Positions 1 through 10,780 of a DNA stretch of 64,000 nt are shown here, piece after piece (within the stretch, counting starts at the first letter, position 1; each line of letters begins with the position of its first letter). This stretch comes from Malania oleifera. Its lineage: Eukaryota > Streptophyta > Magnoliopsida > Santalales > Ximeniaceae. Below the pieces are notes generated by a model. The model searched no databases, was not told the origin of the DNA, and worked only from the letters and a program-made list of their open reading frames with translations. The stretch spans positions 65,323,101 to 65,387,100 of the forward strand of contig NC_080428.1 in the NCBI RefSeq assembly GCF_029873635.1. Reading direction: 5' to 3'. A program made the position numbers and the translations under genes.

Positions 1-880
1 CCTCCGGCCTTGGGGGTTGTATTGTCCAGCTGCTTGCAGAAGGATCTGGCGGTGAAATAGACATTTTTGTTGAGCTTCCATAAAAGGCAAATCTGGATTG
101 GCTCAATTGGGGACACTGTTCACCAAACTGATCTGACAAAAATACTTGACTTGAGGTTAACAGCCGCCACCTTTGGGATCAAAGCAACAAAGGTAGAATT
201 CATGTTGTCTACAAATATTCCCATAGAATGGAACTTATAAAAGACATTGATAACATCAACTTTAAGAACAATCCAATTTGCTTGGGAATAAACCATAGAG
301 AAGCCATCTAAAAGGAGGCTCCAACCACCCAACTATAGAGGCGCAGATTGTGCTGAAATTTAGCCCCTCAAACTGTGATATCAAATAGATGCTGAGTAAA
401 GGGCTTCATAGACCTTGCAAATTCTGCCTTTGAAGTCGCCACCTTCATCTAAAGTTCTCCATTAATTACAACTCTCTTCAAGGTGTTGCATCTCCTATGA
501 GCATTGGATAGAAATGGAAGAATTTGGTGTCACATTCTCCCTTCTTAAGCCACAAGGCCCTAGCTTTTTTTTGTCTCTAAGCAGTTTCTTTCATATTTAT
601 GATCGCAGATAATTCTTTTCACAAGAGGACCATTTTTGCTGTGTCTTCATCATTGAGGCTTTGAGAAACTTCTTCAATATCAAGATCTTTAATTTTCCTC
701 AAAGTAGCTTCTTTCTTTACATGGATATCTCAAAAGGTGTTTTTATTACACCATCTAGCCTTCCCTTTAATATCTTTCAACATCAAAGTAGGAACAAAGC
801 TTGCAAAGCCCTCAGAGCAGAGAGTAGACCACCACTCATTGATAAGCTTCCTAAAACTTTGTTGCCTGTGCTGATAATTA
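1..880 (-). mobile_element. Decayed LINE (L1-type) fragment
   Basis: Read on the minus strand, broken frames from about 860 down to 120 give the stretch between endonuclease and reverse transcriptase of a plant L1-type LINE. A piece like LINEWWSTLCSEGFASF occurs at about 785-850. Further pieces contain the usual linker with a residue pattern ending in NAHRR (about 500). The start of the reverse transcriptase, with VDVINVFYKFH and FVALIPKV, lies at 332-160. Stops and frame changes interrupt it throughout and the catalytic FADD region is absent, so it cannot encode an active enzyme. The fragment runs off the left edge of the window. The LINE class is fairly secure; the exact ends are not. Confidence 0.72.
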
Positions 881-889
881 TCTTAGTCG

Positions 890-1045
890 TTTTTTAGCAT
901 TATTAGTGTGTTAGTGTTATGTTAATAAGTGAGAGTTAATAACGGTATTATGGTCAATTATATGTACTTTGACATATATTATAAATAGAGGAAGAGACCT
1001 ATCATGGTGATTAGGTCTTCATTTTACCCAATTACTAAAAACATG
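890..1045 (+). mobile_element. End of a copia-type LTR and start of its primer-binding site
   Basis: A TATAAATA box lies at about 980-987 in a region that ends ACATGGTATCACA. This matches the usual arrangement of an LTR end followed by a primer-binding site complementary to initiator tRNA-Met (TGGTATCA). The sequence resumes unchanged at 2117 after the hAT insertion and continues as a CCCTAATTGCC-type leader to about 2349. The LTR start is not resolved; it probably lies between 866 and 910. No coding part of this element is recognisable downstream because the pararetroviral sequence begins at about 2350. Confidence 0.5.
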
Positions 1046-1053
1046 GTATCACA

Positions 1054-2116
1054 TAGGGGTGTGCATAATTCGGTGAAAACCAAATTAACCAAATTAACCA
1101 AAATAACCAACCAAATTCGATCGGATCGGTTCGATTTAATTTTAATTCAGTTCAGTTTTATATTTGGGTAAAATCAGTTTTCGGTTTTCGGTTCCCTTAT
1201 GGAGAAATTAAATTTCGATTAACCGATTTAACTGAATTATATAATTAATTAATAATTAAATATAAATTATATAATTTACAATTAGGGTTCCACAATCCAC
1301 TCCACACTTGGCACTCCACTGAGTCCACTCCACAGATTCCACGATTCCAGTTCCACACCTTGCCTTCGGGAATTAGGGTTCCCAACTTCCCATTTAGCCA
1401 ATCCAACTTCCCAATCTTCTAGCGACAAGCAACCAGTGTCCATCACTCCATTGAGTCTTCGAGAATCAAGACTTCAAGCCTCCAAAGTCCAAGCCCTCCA
1501 CCCTCCAATGTCCATCCATCCAACTCTAGCGAGCCTCCACGCTGATCGCTGACCAACCAGCCTTCGCCCTCTAGAGTGTCAACTACTGCACCAACCAGCC
1601 AACCTCTGACCCTTCAAATCCAAGCTTCAGCGACCACATCGTCAGTCCATTGTGCTCACTGCTCACCCCTACTCCAAATCCAAACTTCCATCCCATCGTT
1701 CGACTAATTGGCTTCAAAATCGAGACTAGAGACTTCAAGAGTTTGAGTCACCTCACCCTTGGCCCCTTGTCGTCACCCTAGCCGTCGGCGCGTCGCCAAT
1801 CGCCATGTCTTTGCCCTAGCCCTCGTTGTGGCCGTCATGGTGTCACCTAAGCACCTCTCAGACTCAAAGTCTTGGATTTTTAAAAGTCAAATTTTTAAAT
1901 CATACAACATTTTTTTTTTCCTTATAATTAATTGTAATTCGGTTCGGTTAATCGAATTAAACAAAAAAACAGTTAACCTAATTAACCAAAAATTTGGTTT
2001 GGTAGGGTAAAAAGGGTAGTTCGGTTAGTTCAGTTATGATGAATAATAAACCGAATTTTTTTGGTTAATTCAGTTAATTGACTGAATTGGCCAAATCAGC
2101 AGATTGCACACCCCTA
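1054..2116. mobile_element. Non-autonomous hAT-superfamily DNA transposon
   Basis: The element begins TAGGGGTGTGCA and ends TGCACACCCCTA, a perfect 12-bp terminal inverted repeat. It is flanked by identical 8-bp duplications GTATCACA at 1046-1053 and 2117-2124, the target-duplication length of hAT elements. The subterminal regions (1065-1215 and 1935-2090) are dense in short CGGTT / AACCG and AACCAAATT motifs in both orientations, as expected for transposase binding sites. The interior (1290-1850) is C-rich and has no transposase coding sequence; an 83-codon open frame at 1759-2010 is not conserved-looking. It must have moved with a transposase supplied in trans. Its terminal repeat differs from that of the autonomous hAT at 31241, so that element is not an obvious source. 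Confidence 0.9.
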
Positions 2117-2124
2117 GTATCACA

Positions 2125-2349
2125 ATATGATTTCTAAGACAAACCCTAATTGCCGAAACCACCATCAAAACGAAAGCCTAAAACCCCAAATCCACCGCAT
2201 GTCTATCATCATAGAAGAATTTCCAGCAACATTATAGCCATAGAGACAGCCAACACTACTAGAAGCTAGAGCAATCGCTAGAAACTTCCTAGACGACACT
2301 GCCAGTTTAGGAACGAAAAATCTACTATGGATTTTTCAAAAACAACACC
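2125..2349 (+). mobile_element. Continuation of the interrupted copia leader
   Basis: This short stretch continues the primer-binding site region split by the hAT element. It has no open reading frame of note. It ends where sequence homologous to the pararetroviral 3' region starts (about 2350). Confidence 0.35.
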
Positions 2350-3244
2350 ATAATCCCAGTTTTTCAAAATCTCTAGACTTATCCAGGCAAACAGAGTTTC
2401 TTCTTACAAAATCCCAACTTCAAGCAAAGTTAGCCCATGCAAAATCTCCTGATTACTTTAGGGCAATTTTAAGAGCAATGAAGACTACACCTCCAACTTT
2501 GAAGACAAGCTTAGTCATAACCTTGATTTCATGATTTACGTTGCTCAATTTTCTTAAAAAATTCCAAAGCATTATGTTTTCAAGGAAGCAAAAGAGAGAA
2601 GACAATGAGATAGAAGTTTCTAAGCAATTTCCTTGAAGATTCCTTATCTCCAAGGCTCAAGAAGGCAATTATTAAAGGCAACAACTTTCAAAATCTGTTC
2701 TTCTTTACACCTGTCCATCCACAACAATTTGTCCCAACATAAAAATTCCTTTAGAATAATCCTGAAGTCTTTTCAAATTTTCTTTTGTCAATTTCAAGTC
2801 TACTTTTGTAAAAAACAAGATAGTGGTGGGTCCATGTTTGGTAACCCATCTTTGCATGTTGGTCATGTGTCGATACTATTACAAAATTGTTTTCAAATCC
2901 AGGCCTATAAAAGTTCCTTGAGTCCTAGCTTAAGACCACTTCTTCTTTCACTCACTACCACTCTCCAGTGGAAAAGCTGAAGAAAGGTGCTCTAAAACTA
3001 CAAGTCTGCAATTTCGATCAAAGTCCACATAAATTGTAAATTTGTATCAAAGTTTCTATCAAAACTTATAATAAGTTGTACAATTTTAAATTTCTGCAAG
3101 CATTTCTTTGATTATAATTCTGCTGCAATTACATTTCCTTGTTTTTAAAACATATATTCCAAGTTGATCCAATAATTTATCTTTCCATATTGAAACAAGA
3201 TTTTATTATTACATTGCTAATTTTGAAAGTCCTAGGTTACCATT
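2350..3244 (+). mobile_element. Endogenous pararetrovirus, inverted partial copy (3' end and promoter-leader region)
   Basis: This segment is an inverted copy of 4976-5900. Both arms include the tail of the last viral-like reading frame, then a non-coding part with a TATAAAAG box (2906-2913). After that comes a leader ending at a sequence resembling a tRNA-Met primer-binding site (TTGGTATCAAACC, about 3244). That order (last frame, promoter, leader, primer site) is the arrangement of the large intergenic region of Caulimoviridae. The coding part is broken by stops. The plus-strand copy is truncated at its left end and has no other viral gene. Confidence 0.65.
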
Positions 3245-4140
3245 GGTATCAAACCCATGACAAGAAAGTATGAGCTATAACCCAAACATAATTGTGGATG
3301 ACATTCAGGGAAAATCTCGGGTGTGACCTTGCAGACTGCTCGTGCAAAGCATTGCTCTCCACCCTTGGATGTAGAAAGGCTCTGATAGATACCTAGCTAT
3401 GCATGTCGCCAAGTAGGGTTGGCTAAAGACATAGGCCTTAGGCAAGTTTGGACTAGAAGGGCCGTGTTTGCCGTAAGTTCCATTGAACTAGGCATTGCGC
3501 CGATGCTTGGGATTCCAAGATAGCTATAAAAAGTTAGCGCAATGCCTTGTGGGTTGTTAATTTGGTATCAGAGCCATGACAAGCAACTATGAGTTGTAAA
3601 CCCAAACATAGTTGTAAATGACATCCAAGGGAACTCTTAAGGTCACACTCTCGGGTGAGACCTTACAAATTGCTCATGCGAAGCATTGCTCTCATTCCTT
3701 GGATGTAGAAAGGCTCTAGTAGGTATCTGGCTATGCACGTCGCCAAGTAGGCTAAAGATGTGGGCCTTGAGCAAATTTGGACTAGGAGGGTCGTGTTTCC
3801 TGTTAGTCTCGTTGGGCCAGGCATGGTGCCAATGCTTGGGATTCCAAGATAGCTATAGAAAGTTAGCGTAACGCCCTGTGGGTTGCTAATTGGTATCAGA
3901 TCCATGACAAGCAACTGTGACCTTGCAGACTGCTCGTGCTAAGTATTGCTCTCTGCCCTTGGATGTAGAAAGGCTCTGCTATGTACCTGGCTATGCACGT
4001 CGTCAAGTAGGGTTTGCTAAAGACGTAGGCCTTGAGCAGGTTTGGGCCAAGAGGACCGTGTTTTTCGTAAGTCCCATTGGGCCGAGCGTTGCGTTGATGC
4101 TTGGGATTCTGAGATAGATACAAAAATTTATGCTAGATCT
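3245..4140 (+). repeat. Tandem repeat of about 320 bp containing tRNA-Met primer-site-like sequences
   Basis: Three direct copies start at GGTATCA near 3245, 3564 and 3892, so the spacings are 319 and 328 bp; the third copy is shorter. Each copy begins with a GGTATCAGAGCC-like sequence (complement of the initiator tRNA-Met 3' end) followed by ATGACAAG. Each then carries the same downstream blocks, including GGATGTAGAAAGGCTCT and GCTTGGGATTC. No copy codes for a plausible protein. The position directly after the viral leader suggests that primer-site and leader sequence was amplified. Confidence 0.8.
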
Positions 4141-4379
4141 TTTTGGGGCAATGCAGATCGTACTATATTTTCTATTCACGATAATTTCTTGAGAATCTCT
4201 TATCCCTCTATAGATACATAGATAAGATATCAAAACCATTTAAGTTGAAAGCCATAGTGCTGATGCCTAAAGCAGACTTGTAGTGGCTAAGTTCACGAGT
4301 TGGTGATAAGCAAACTTGAACGGTTGATACCTGCCATAGGGTAAACCACCACCTTTACGGTCCGCTAACCTTTTATAGC
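4141..4379. other. Centre of the large inverted repeat
   Basis: This is unique spacer sequence between the direct repeat copies on the left and the inverted copies on the right. I see no gene, terminal repeat or tRNA in it. The transition to inverted copies occurs at about 4380. Confidence 0.5.
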
Positions 4380-4975
4380 TACCCCGAAATCCCAAGCATC
4401 AGTGCAATGCCCGACCCAACAAGACTTACGGCAACCACAGCCCTCCAGGCCCAAACCTACCCAAGGCTCACGTCTTTAGCCAACCCTACTTGGCGACGTG
4501 CATAGCCAAGTACCTACCAGAGCCTTTCTATATCCAAGGGTTGAGAGCAATGCTTCACACAAGCAGTCTACAAGGTCACACCCGAGAGTTTCCCTGGATG
4601 TCATCCACAACTATGTCTGTATTTACGGCTCACAGTTGCTTGTCATGGCTCTGATATTAATTAGCAAACCACAGGGCATTATGCTAACTTTTTATAGCTA
4701 TCCCAAATCCCAAGCATCGGCGCAATGCCTTGGACCAGGCAAACACGACCCTCCAGATCCAAACTTGCCCAAGGCCCACATGTTTAGCCAACCCTACTTG
4801 GCAACGTGCATAGCCAAGTAACTACCAAAGCCTTTCTACATCCAACCGCAGAGAGCAATGCTTCGCAAAAGCAATCTGCAAGGTCACACCCAAGAGTTCC
4901 CCTAGATGTCATCCACAACTATGTCTGAGTTTACAACTCACAATTACTTGTCATGACTCTGACACTAATGGCTGC
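4380..4975 (-). repeat. Inverted copies of the 320-bp primer-site repeat
   Basis: Two copies of the unit at 3245-4140 occur here in reverse complement. The diagnostic CTTGTCATGGCTCTGATA block (the primer-site-like motif read on the other strand) is near 4638-4660, and a mutated version is near 4949-4967. Together with the flanking arms they make 2350-5900 an imperfect palindrome of roughly 3.5 kb. Confidence 0.78.
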
Positions 4976-5900
4976 CCAAGACTTGCAAAAATTAGCAATT
5001 TAACAATAAAATCTCGTTTCAATATGGAAAAATAAATTATATGATCAAATTGAAAAAATATAATCTATATATATATATATATATATATATATTCTATAAA
5101 CAATGAAATGAAATTGCAACAGAATTATAAATAAAGAAATACTGGCAAAATTTTAAAATGATACAACTTTATTATAAGATTTGACACAAACTTTGATACA
5201 AATTTACAATTTATATAGACTTTGATCGAAATTGCAAACTTATAGCTTTAGAGCACCTTTCTTCACAATTTTTCCACCGAAGAGTGTGGTAGTGAGTAAA
5301 GGAAGAAGTAGTGCTTTAAGCTAAGATTCAGGGACTTTTTATAGGCCCAAACTTGAAAACAATTTTTTAATAGTATCGGCGCATAGTCGACAGACAAAGA
5401 TGGGTTACCAAACATGGACCCACCACTATCTTACTTTTTACAAAAGTAGACTTGAAATTTACAAAAGAAAATTTGAAAATACTTCAAGATTATCCTGAAG
5501 GAATCTTGATGTCGGGGCAAATTGCTGTGGATGAACAAATGTAAAGAAGAATAGTGAATAGATCTTGAAAATATTGCCTTTAATAATTGCCTTCTTAAGC
5601 CTTGGAGATGAGGAATCTTCAAGGAAATTGCCTGAAAACTTCTATCTCATTGCCTACACTCCCTTGCTTTCTTGAAAACATAATGCTTTGGAATTTGCCA
5701 AGAAAATTGAGCAGCTTAAATCATGAAATCAACACCATAACTAAGCTCGTCTTCAGAGTTGGAGGAGTAGTCTGCCATTGCTCTTAAAATTTCATTGGAA
5801 TCATCAAGAGATTTTTCCTAGGCTAACTTTGCTTGAAGTTGGGATTTTGTAAGAAGAAACTCAGTTTGCCTGGATAAGTTTGGAGATTTTGAAAAATTGG
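4976..5900 (-). mobile_element. Endogenous pararetrovirus, promoter-leader region of the main copy
   Basis: This is the minus-strand counterpart of 2350-3244. A TATA box (TATAAAAAG read on the minus strand) lies at about 5335-5344, followed by the leader toward the primer-site repeats. A (TA)n microsatellite at about 5065-5091 sits in the leader of this copy only. The end of the last viral-like reading frame extends into 5818-5900. The position downstream of the viral-like genes on the same strand fits the intergenic promoter region of a caulimovirid. Confidence 0.62.
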
Positions 5901-6711
5901 GATTCCTTTTTAACCACCCATCAAAGAATTCTTTAGTAAAGTGGTTAGTCTTCATCCCACTCCACCATTTTACTTGAGCTTGCCTTCCAAAGTATAGAAC
6001 TTGATCTTTGCCAATAAGTTTGTTGGAAAAATTATATTGAAGCATTAAAATCCAAGTTAAATTGAAAAATTTGAAGAATAGAAATACATCTGAAAAATCC
6101 ACCCACTCACCGAGAAGAGAAAGATTATCCACCCAATTAGTGAATGAAGATTTTAAGTTTGTCGAGAAAATTTCCTCTGTCGGACCAAACTTAATCCACC
6201 ATTCCTGGAACCAAAATGGGACTTTTCCAGAGAAATATTTGTCATATTTTGATATAAAATTGCATTGAACCATGCATCACGATAATCCTAGTAATTGAAG
6301 TGGTTGAGATCACAATTTTGTGAAAATTTTCCCAATTTTTCCAGATTACTCCATTCAAAGGGAGAGATAACTTTATTAATTTTAATTTTTGAAAAAGCAA
6401 TTTTTGTTGGACCATTTTTTGTCTGTTTGCTCAAATATATCCACAGATTTAGTATCAAAAATGATATATTCATAAAACAATTGGCTTTTCTTAGGATCCT
6501 TATAGATCCTATTGAATTTGTCATCAATAAATTTTTCAACAAATTTCTTTGGATCTAAATTTGTCTCAAAAATAGTTTCAATGGTAAAGAAATTTTGAAA
6601 ATAATTTTTGTTAATGTATGGAAAATTTTTAGAGGATTTTGCCAAAAAAGAATTTGCCTTAAAATTTGCCTTCGAATCTGAGAAAGATGATGCCTCAGGT
6701 GCATTTGCCAA
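5818..6711 (-). pseudogene. Broken downstream reading frame of the endogenous pararetrovirus
   Basis: Two overlapping minus-strand open stretches, 6711-6382 and 6273-5818, in different frames, form one interrupted coding region after the reverse transcriptase part. The predicted segments are rich in aromatic and charged residues, including WFQEWWIKFGP near the start of the second piece. I recognise this type of sequence from plant endogenous pararetroviral polyproteins but cannot assign an enzymatic role. A frame change near 6290-6380 separates the pieces. The same C-terminal end recurs in the opposite orientation at about 2350-2450. Not functional as it stands. Confidence 0.5.
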
Positions 6712-7100
6712 TTTTGCCTTGAAAGAGGTCTGGGGAGAGATTCAGTTGGAAGAAATTGCCGGGAATTCTCCTTTTAATAGAGAAAACCTATTTGAAATAG
6801 AAATTGCCGATAAAGTCTCCTTGGGGGGGAAGAAATTGCCTTGGGGATATTTGTAAGGGAAATATTGCCTAAAATTGCTATTTTTGAAGGAGAACTTAAA
6901 GAAATTGCCTTTGATGGAGATCCCTCAAGAGCTCCCAAATTTGCATACTTATTTTGGTTTGTCTTCTATGGAGAAGACTCACTCATCGGGAACCCGCTTC
7001 AGTATGAATTTGGCTCCATGGAGGAGGATTTTTTTTAACCTATCATACAAAACTCTACAATCTTTTCTAAGATTTTGATAAAAATCAGAGATATAATTTA
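6712..7100 (-). pseudogene. Degenerate pararetroviral region between RT and downstream frame
   Basis: Short minus-strand open stretches with stops join the reverse transcriptase region above 7100 to the frame below 6711. The repeated AAATTGCC element in the plus-strand reading (six or more times between 6650 and 6910) shows internal short repetition. I do not see an RNase H active-site series here, although a complete virus would be expected to have one after its reverse transcriptase. Confidence 0.4.
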
Positions 7101-8420
7101 AACACCCTAAAAATCTTTGATGTTGTTTTTTGTCTTCAATCTCATCTAAAATTTGTCTGCAAAGTCAATACTTCTAATTGGAATGATTGTTCCATTTTCA
7201 ATATTGTGTCCAAGAAATCTAATCTTTGTTTGGAATAAACCATCTTTTTTGTCGAGACAACTAATCCATTAGTTTTAACAACATTGATAAGAAGTCTTAA
7301 TATGTTTGAAATTTTGATCAAGAGTTTTAGAAAATATTAATAAATCATCTATATAGACGAAGATAAATTGCCAATATGGATTAAATATGTCATTCATGAT
7401 ACCTTGAAATTCACTTGGACCATTTTTTAATCCAAATGGCAATACATTCCATTCATATTGCCCAAATGGTACCGAGAAAGCAGTTTTGTATCAGTCTTTC
7501 TCAGCAATTTGACTTTGCGAAAATCCTAATTTCATATCAAATTTTGAAAATATTTTTGCATTATAAACCCTTTTAATAAGATCTGATTTATTTGGTATCG
7601 AATATCTTATCCATTTCAAGGCTTTATTCAAAGGTTTGTAATTGATAACTAATCTTGGAGCACTTTTTTCAATTTTATAGCCTTTTTGGACATAAAATGC
7701 CGCACAGCTCCATGGTGATTTAGACTTTCTGATCAAATTCTTTTCTAGTAAATCTTGAATTTCTTTTTTGCAATATTCTAGCATTTCTGGAGACACTTGA
7801 ATTGGCCTGGCTTTTGTGGGAATACTTTTGTCATTAAAATCTTTTTCATAGGGTAATTCGACTATATGCTGTTTTCTTTGCCAAAAAGAATTATGTAAGT
7901 CTGAACATATTTCATTATTTATTATATTGTTTAAATTTGAGATTGTCTCTTGGATGTATTTTTCTTCTAGTCCTCTTTTGATTTTTTCATAGTTCAAATC
8001 TTCTTTTAGAAAATTTAATTGGTTTTCTTTTTCTTGGATTATTAAATTTATTTGCTTTTCATTGCTTATGGACTGATTTTTCAGGCGATTTATTTGTCTT
8101 TCAATTGGTTGTAGATAAAATTTGAGTACTATTTTCTTGCCATCATAATTTGTTAGAATTCCTTCATTTGTAATTTGAAATGGAGCAAGGAGACGGCGAA
8201 ATGGTAATCCTAAGATTACCGGATGGGTAATTGTTTTGACTAATATAAAGTTTGTTTTGAAACAAACCCCTTGGTTACAAACTCTTGCCAAAGGAATTTT
8301 ATAATTTATTCGTAGTTTTTGCTTATTTGCCCCCATACAGAGTTTCTGTAGTTTTTTCAAAGTATTTTGTTGGGATTAACCCTTCCCTAATACAATTGAA
8401 ATCTGCCCCTGTATCAACCA
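7101..8420 (-). pseudogene. Endogenous pararetrovirus aspartic protease and reverse transcriptase (disrupted)
   Basis: Read on the minus strand, a retroviral-type aspartic protease active site (DTGA) is encoded at 8404-8415. A long open stretch of 289 codons then runs from 8360 to 7491, with the end of the protease domain, a glutamate/lysine-rich linker and the first half of a reverse transcriptase. The second half continues in another frame, where the catalytic YIDD box lies at 7344-7355. The protease active site is out of frame with the 289-codon stretch, so there are at least two frame breaks plus stops downstream. The type of reverse transcriptase, the neighbours and the promoter region all point to Caulimoviridae rather than to gypsy elements, since no integrase is present. 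Confidence 0.78.
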
Positions 8421-9700
8421 GAGCTATAAATTTTCAAAAATATTGATCTTATCCTAATTTCCACTTCACAGAACCATTCTTGGATAACAATTTTGTCCAT
8501 CAAGTTTATAAATGAATTCTTTTCATTGCCTGAATTTGAATTTTCAGATTTCCCTTCATCTTCTGATTCTGATTCAGAAAGAATTTGTGTACCTGCTTGG
8601 TTTTTTAATATTTGTTCTTGCAAATCTTGAGTAATTTTCTTAAGAATTTTGATTTCTCCTTTTATGACATTTATTTCTTTTTGCAAGTCTTGAATTGCAG
8701 TTTTCCTTGCTTTTGCCTTAAATCTTTCCAGAACTCTGCTTCTTCAAAGCTTGGAATTCTTGACTTGAGGGGAAGATTGTCAAAGTTCTCAATTCTATTT
8801 GAGCTTTCAATTTTGCCCAGGATTATTTCTTGTTTTCTTATTTGTTTTAATTTTTCAAATACAAATTGTTCACTCCAATTGCCTAAATCTTTTGTTAATC
8901 TTTGCCTCTTCAATTTCCTTGTAATCTTAGGTCATTGCATAATTCTATTCCTGTCATTATTTATTACATGCATTATTTCTCCATAGGTCCATTCTCCTAA
9001 ATCTATTTGTTGATAGTTATCACAGTATTTATATTTTGCCATATTTTTCTTAACCTTCATTGCAAACAAAGTTGGCAGACCATTAATAAATTTATACTTT
9101 CCTCACTTTGCATTACAATCTGTTTTCATAAAAATTCTTGTCAAAAATGTATCTTTATACCATTTGAAGTCTGATAGTCTTTTACATCTTATATTTTGCA
9201 GGAGTTTAATTTGTCTTTCTTCATTAAAAGGTAATCCACCAATAAAATGGTGGACGATTGTAAAACAAAGGTTATTAACCCCATCTAGTTGAGTTTGTTC
9301 ATTAAATATTGGATTGCCACTAGTATCTAATTTGAAAGCATTAACAACGTCTTCCTGTTGTTTTTTGGATAGACTATTTTCCCACCAATGACATAGCTAG
9401 CCTTCAAATCCCATTACAAGAGCTCTAACAGCATCTGGGATCATATGCTTTTGTTTTTAATACATAAATTTGCCCTACTATAAACATTTGCCTACACATA
9501 TTCAAAATTTGGTATTCAGATAATCCATCAATATTCCAATTATACACAGCATTTCCAGAATAGGCCCTATAGGGAATTACTTCTTCAAATTGTAGATCTG
9601 GAGCACTTGGCCAAGGATAAAATGGTTTAGTTTGAGGAATAGGGATAGACATGTTGTCATTCAACCTATTAATATAGTCTATAAAATTGAGTGCAAAATT
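8421..9700 (-). pseudogene. Pararetroviral coat-protein-like and charged region (disrupted)
   Basis: Open minus-strand stretches at 9664-9425, 8913-8671 and 8686-8414 are separated by stops. The 8686-8414 piece has a coiled-coil-like start and then an acidic serine-rich run (SESESEDEGKSENSNSG). Acidic stretches of this type border the coat protein in many plant pararetroviruses. The piece at 9664-9425 has YNWNIDGLSEYQI, which I associate with the coat-protein region. I could not find an intact CCHC zinc knuckle. Assignment rests on order between movement-protein-like and protease regions. Confidence 0.5.
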
Positions 9701-10780
9701 TCTAAAATATTCTTCTAATTCTGTAACATTGTCTAAAAATTCTTCTTAAGACCATTGACCAGAATCTTCAGAACTCAGTTTGCTAGATTGACTAAGTTGG
9801 TCATCTAAAGCTTGAATTCCTTTTGATGAAGAATGAGCATTTTTCAGTTTTTCATCAATTTCTCTTAAAACTTCATCTTGTTCTTTATCAAAACACGCTT
9901 TGATGTAAGATGGATCAGGAAATTTATATCCACCTATATTGTTGAACTTTGCCTGATTGGTTTTTCGATCAATTTTCTCCTTTCCTCTAAATATTTGGAA
10001 TCCTTGTTTTTTACTCTAGTTTTCAGAAAGATTTGCAGGGATATTGGCCTAAATTTTGTCAACACTCGTCTCAATTCTATCTAATTGTTCTCCTAAAGTT
10101 GTTAAATATTCATTTGTGAAACTGCTTTGCTTTATTAATATTTCAGCTTGACCTTGTATTGCTGATTCAAGAGGGCTTTCTATGTTTGTTTTTGCAAATT
10201 TTATGGCTCCTACATCCGTTCCATTATGTTGAAGGTGAATTTTGCCTTTTGGAGGATGATTACCCACTATCATACTTCTTGTTGTTTTGTAAACTCTTCC
10301 TTTTTTATCAATAGGTTCACAAATCTTTTCCTATTGCAAAACCAGTCAAAGAAATATCTCAGAAATCCATCTTTGTTTATATTCTTCAACCTTTTTCTCT
10401 GAGAAATTTTTAAAAAATCATCTTCTTAAATTTTCATTTTTCTTTGAAAAGAAGCCCATTTAATTTTCCTTTGTTTATTTGAAATGGCTTTATGTCAGTA
10501 ACATTAATTTCATAAACTTGAGATTGAGTTGGAGAAAGACTTTGTTTTGGGGGTTCTTCATAGATTGGCTGGGCAATTTGCTCGTCTACTATTATTACTA
10601 TTAAGTTTTTCAAGAATATTCACTTTTGAAGAAGATGGCCTGGATTCTTCAAATTCAGAGATATTTTGCCTAGATTGAATAAAAGATCTTTGCCTAGAAA
10701 GAAGACCTTTGTTTAGCATATTGAAATTCTTCTAGAGATTCATCATCAGATGGTATATTGTTTCTATTGAATCTTATTCC
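9701..10780 (-). pseudogene. Degenerate pararetroviral middle region
   Basis: The minus strand keeps fragments of coding-like sequence, for example a 74-codon stretch at 10273-10049, between the movement-protein-like region and the coat-protein-like region. Many stops are present. Predicted pieces are rich in Q, E, S and T and have no motif I can name. Most likely this is the N-terminal part of the viral polyprotein. Confidence 0.4.

Noticed and set aside
3245..4975. Possible tRNA genes or a CRISPR-like array because of repeated GGTATCAGAGCC motifs
   Set aside because: The motif is the complement of the tRNA-Met 3' end (a primer site), not a tRNA; no cloverleaf is seen. Units of about 320 bp without spacers do not fit a CRISPR array.
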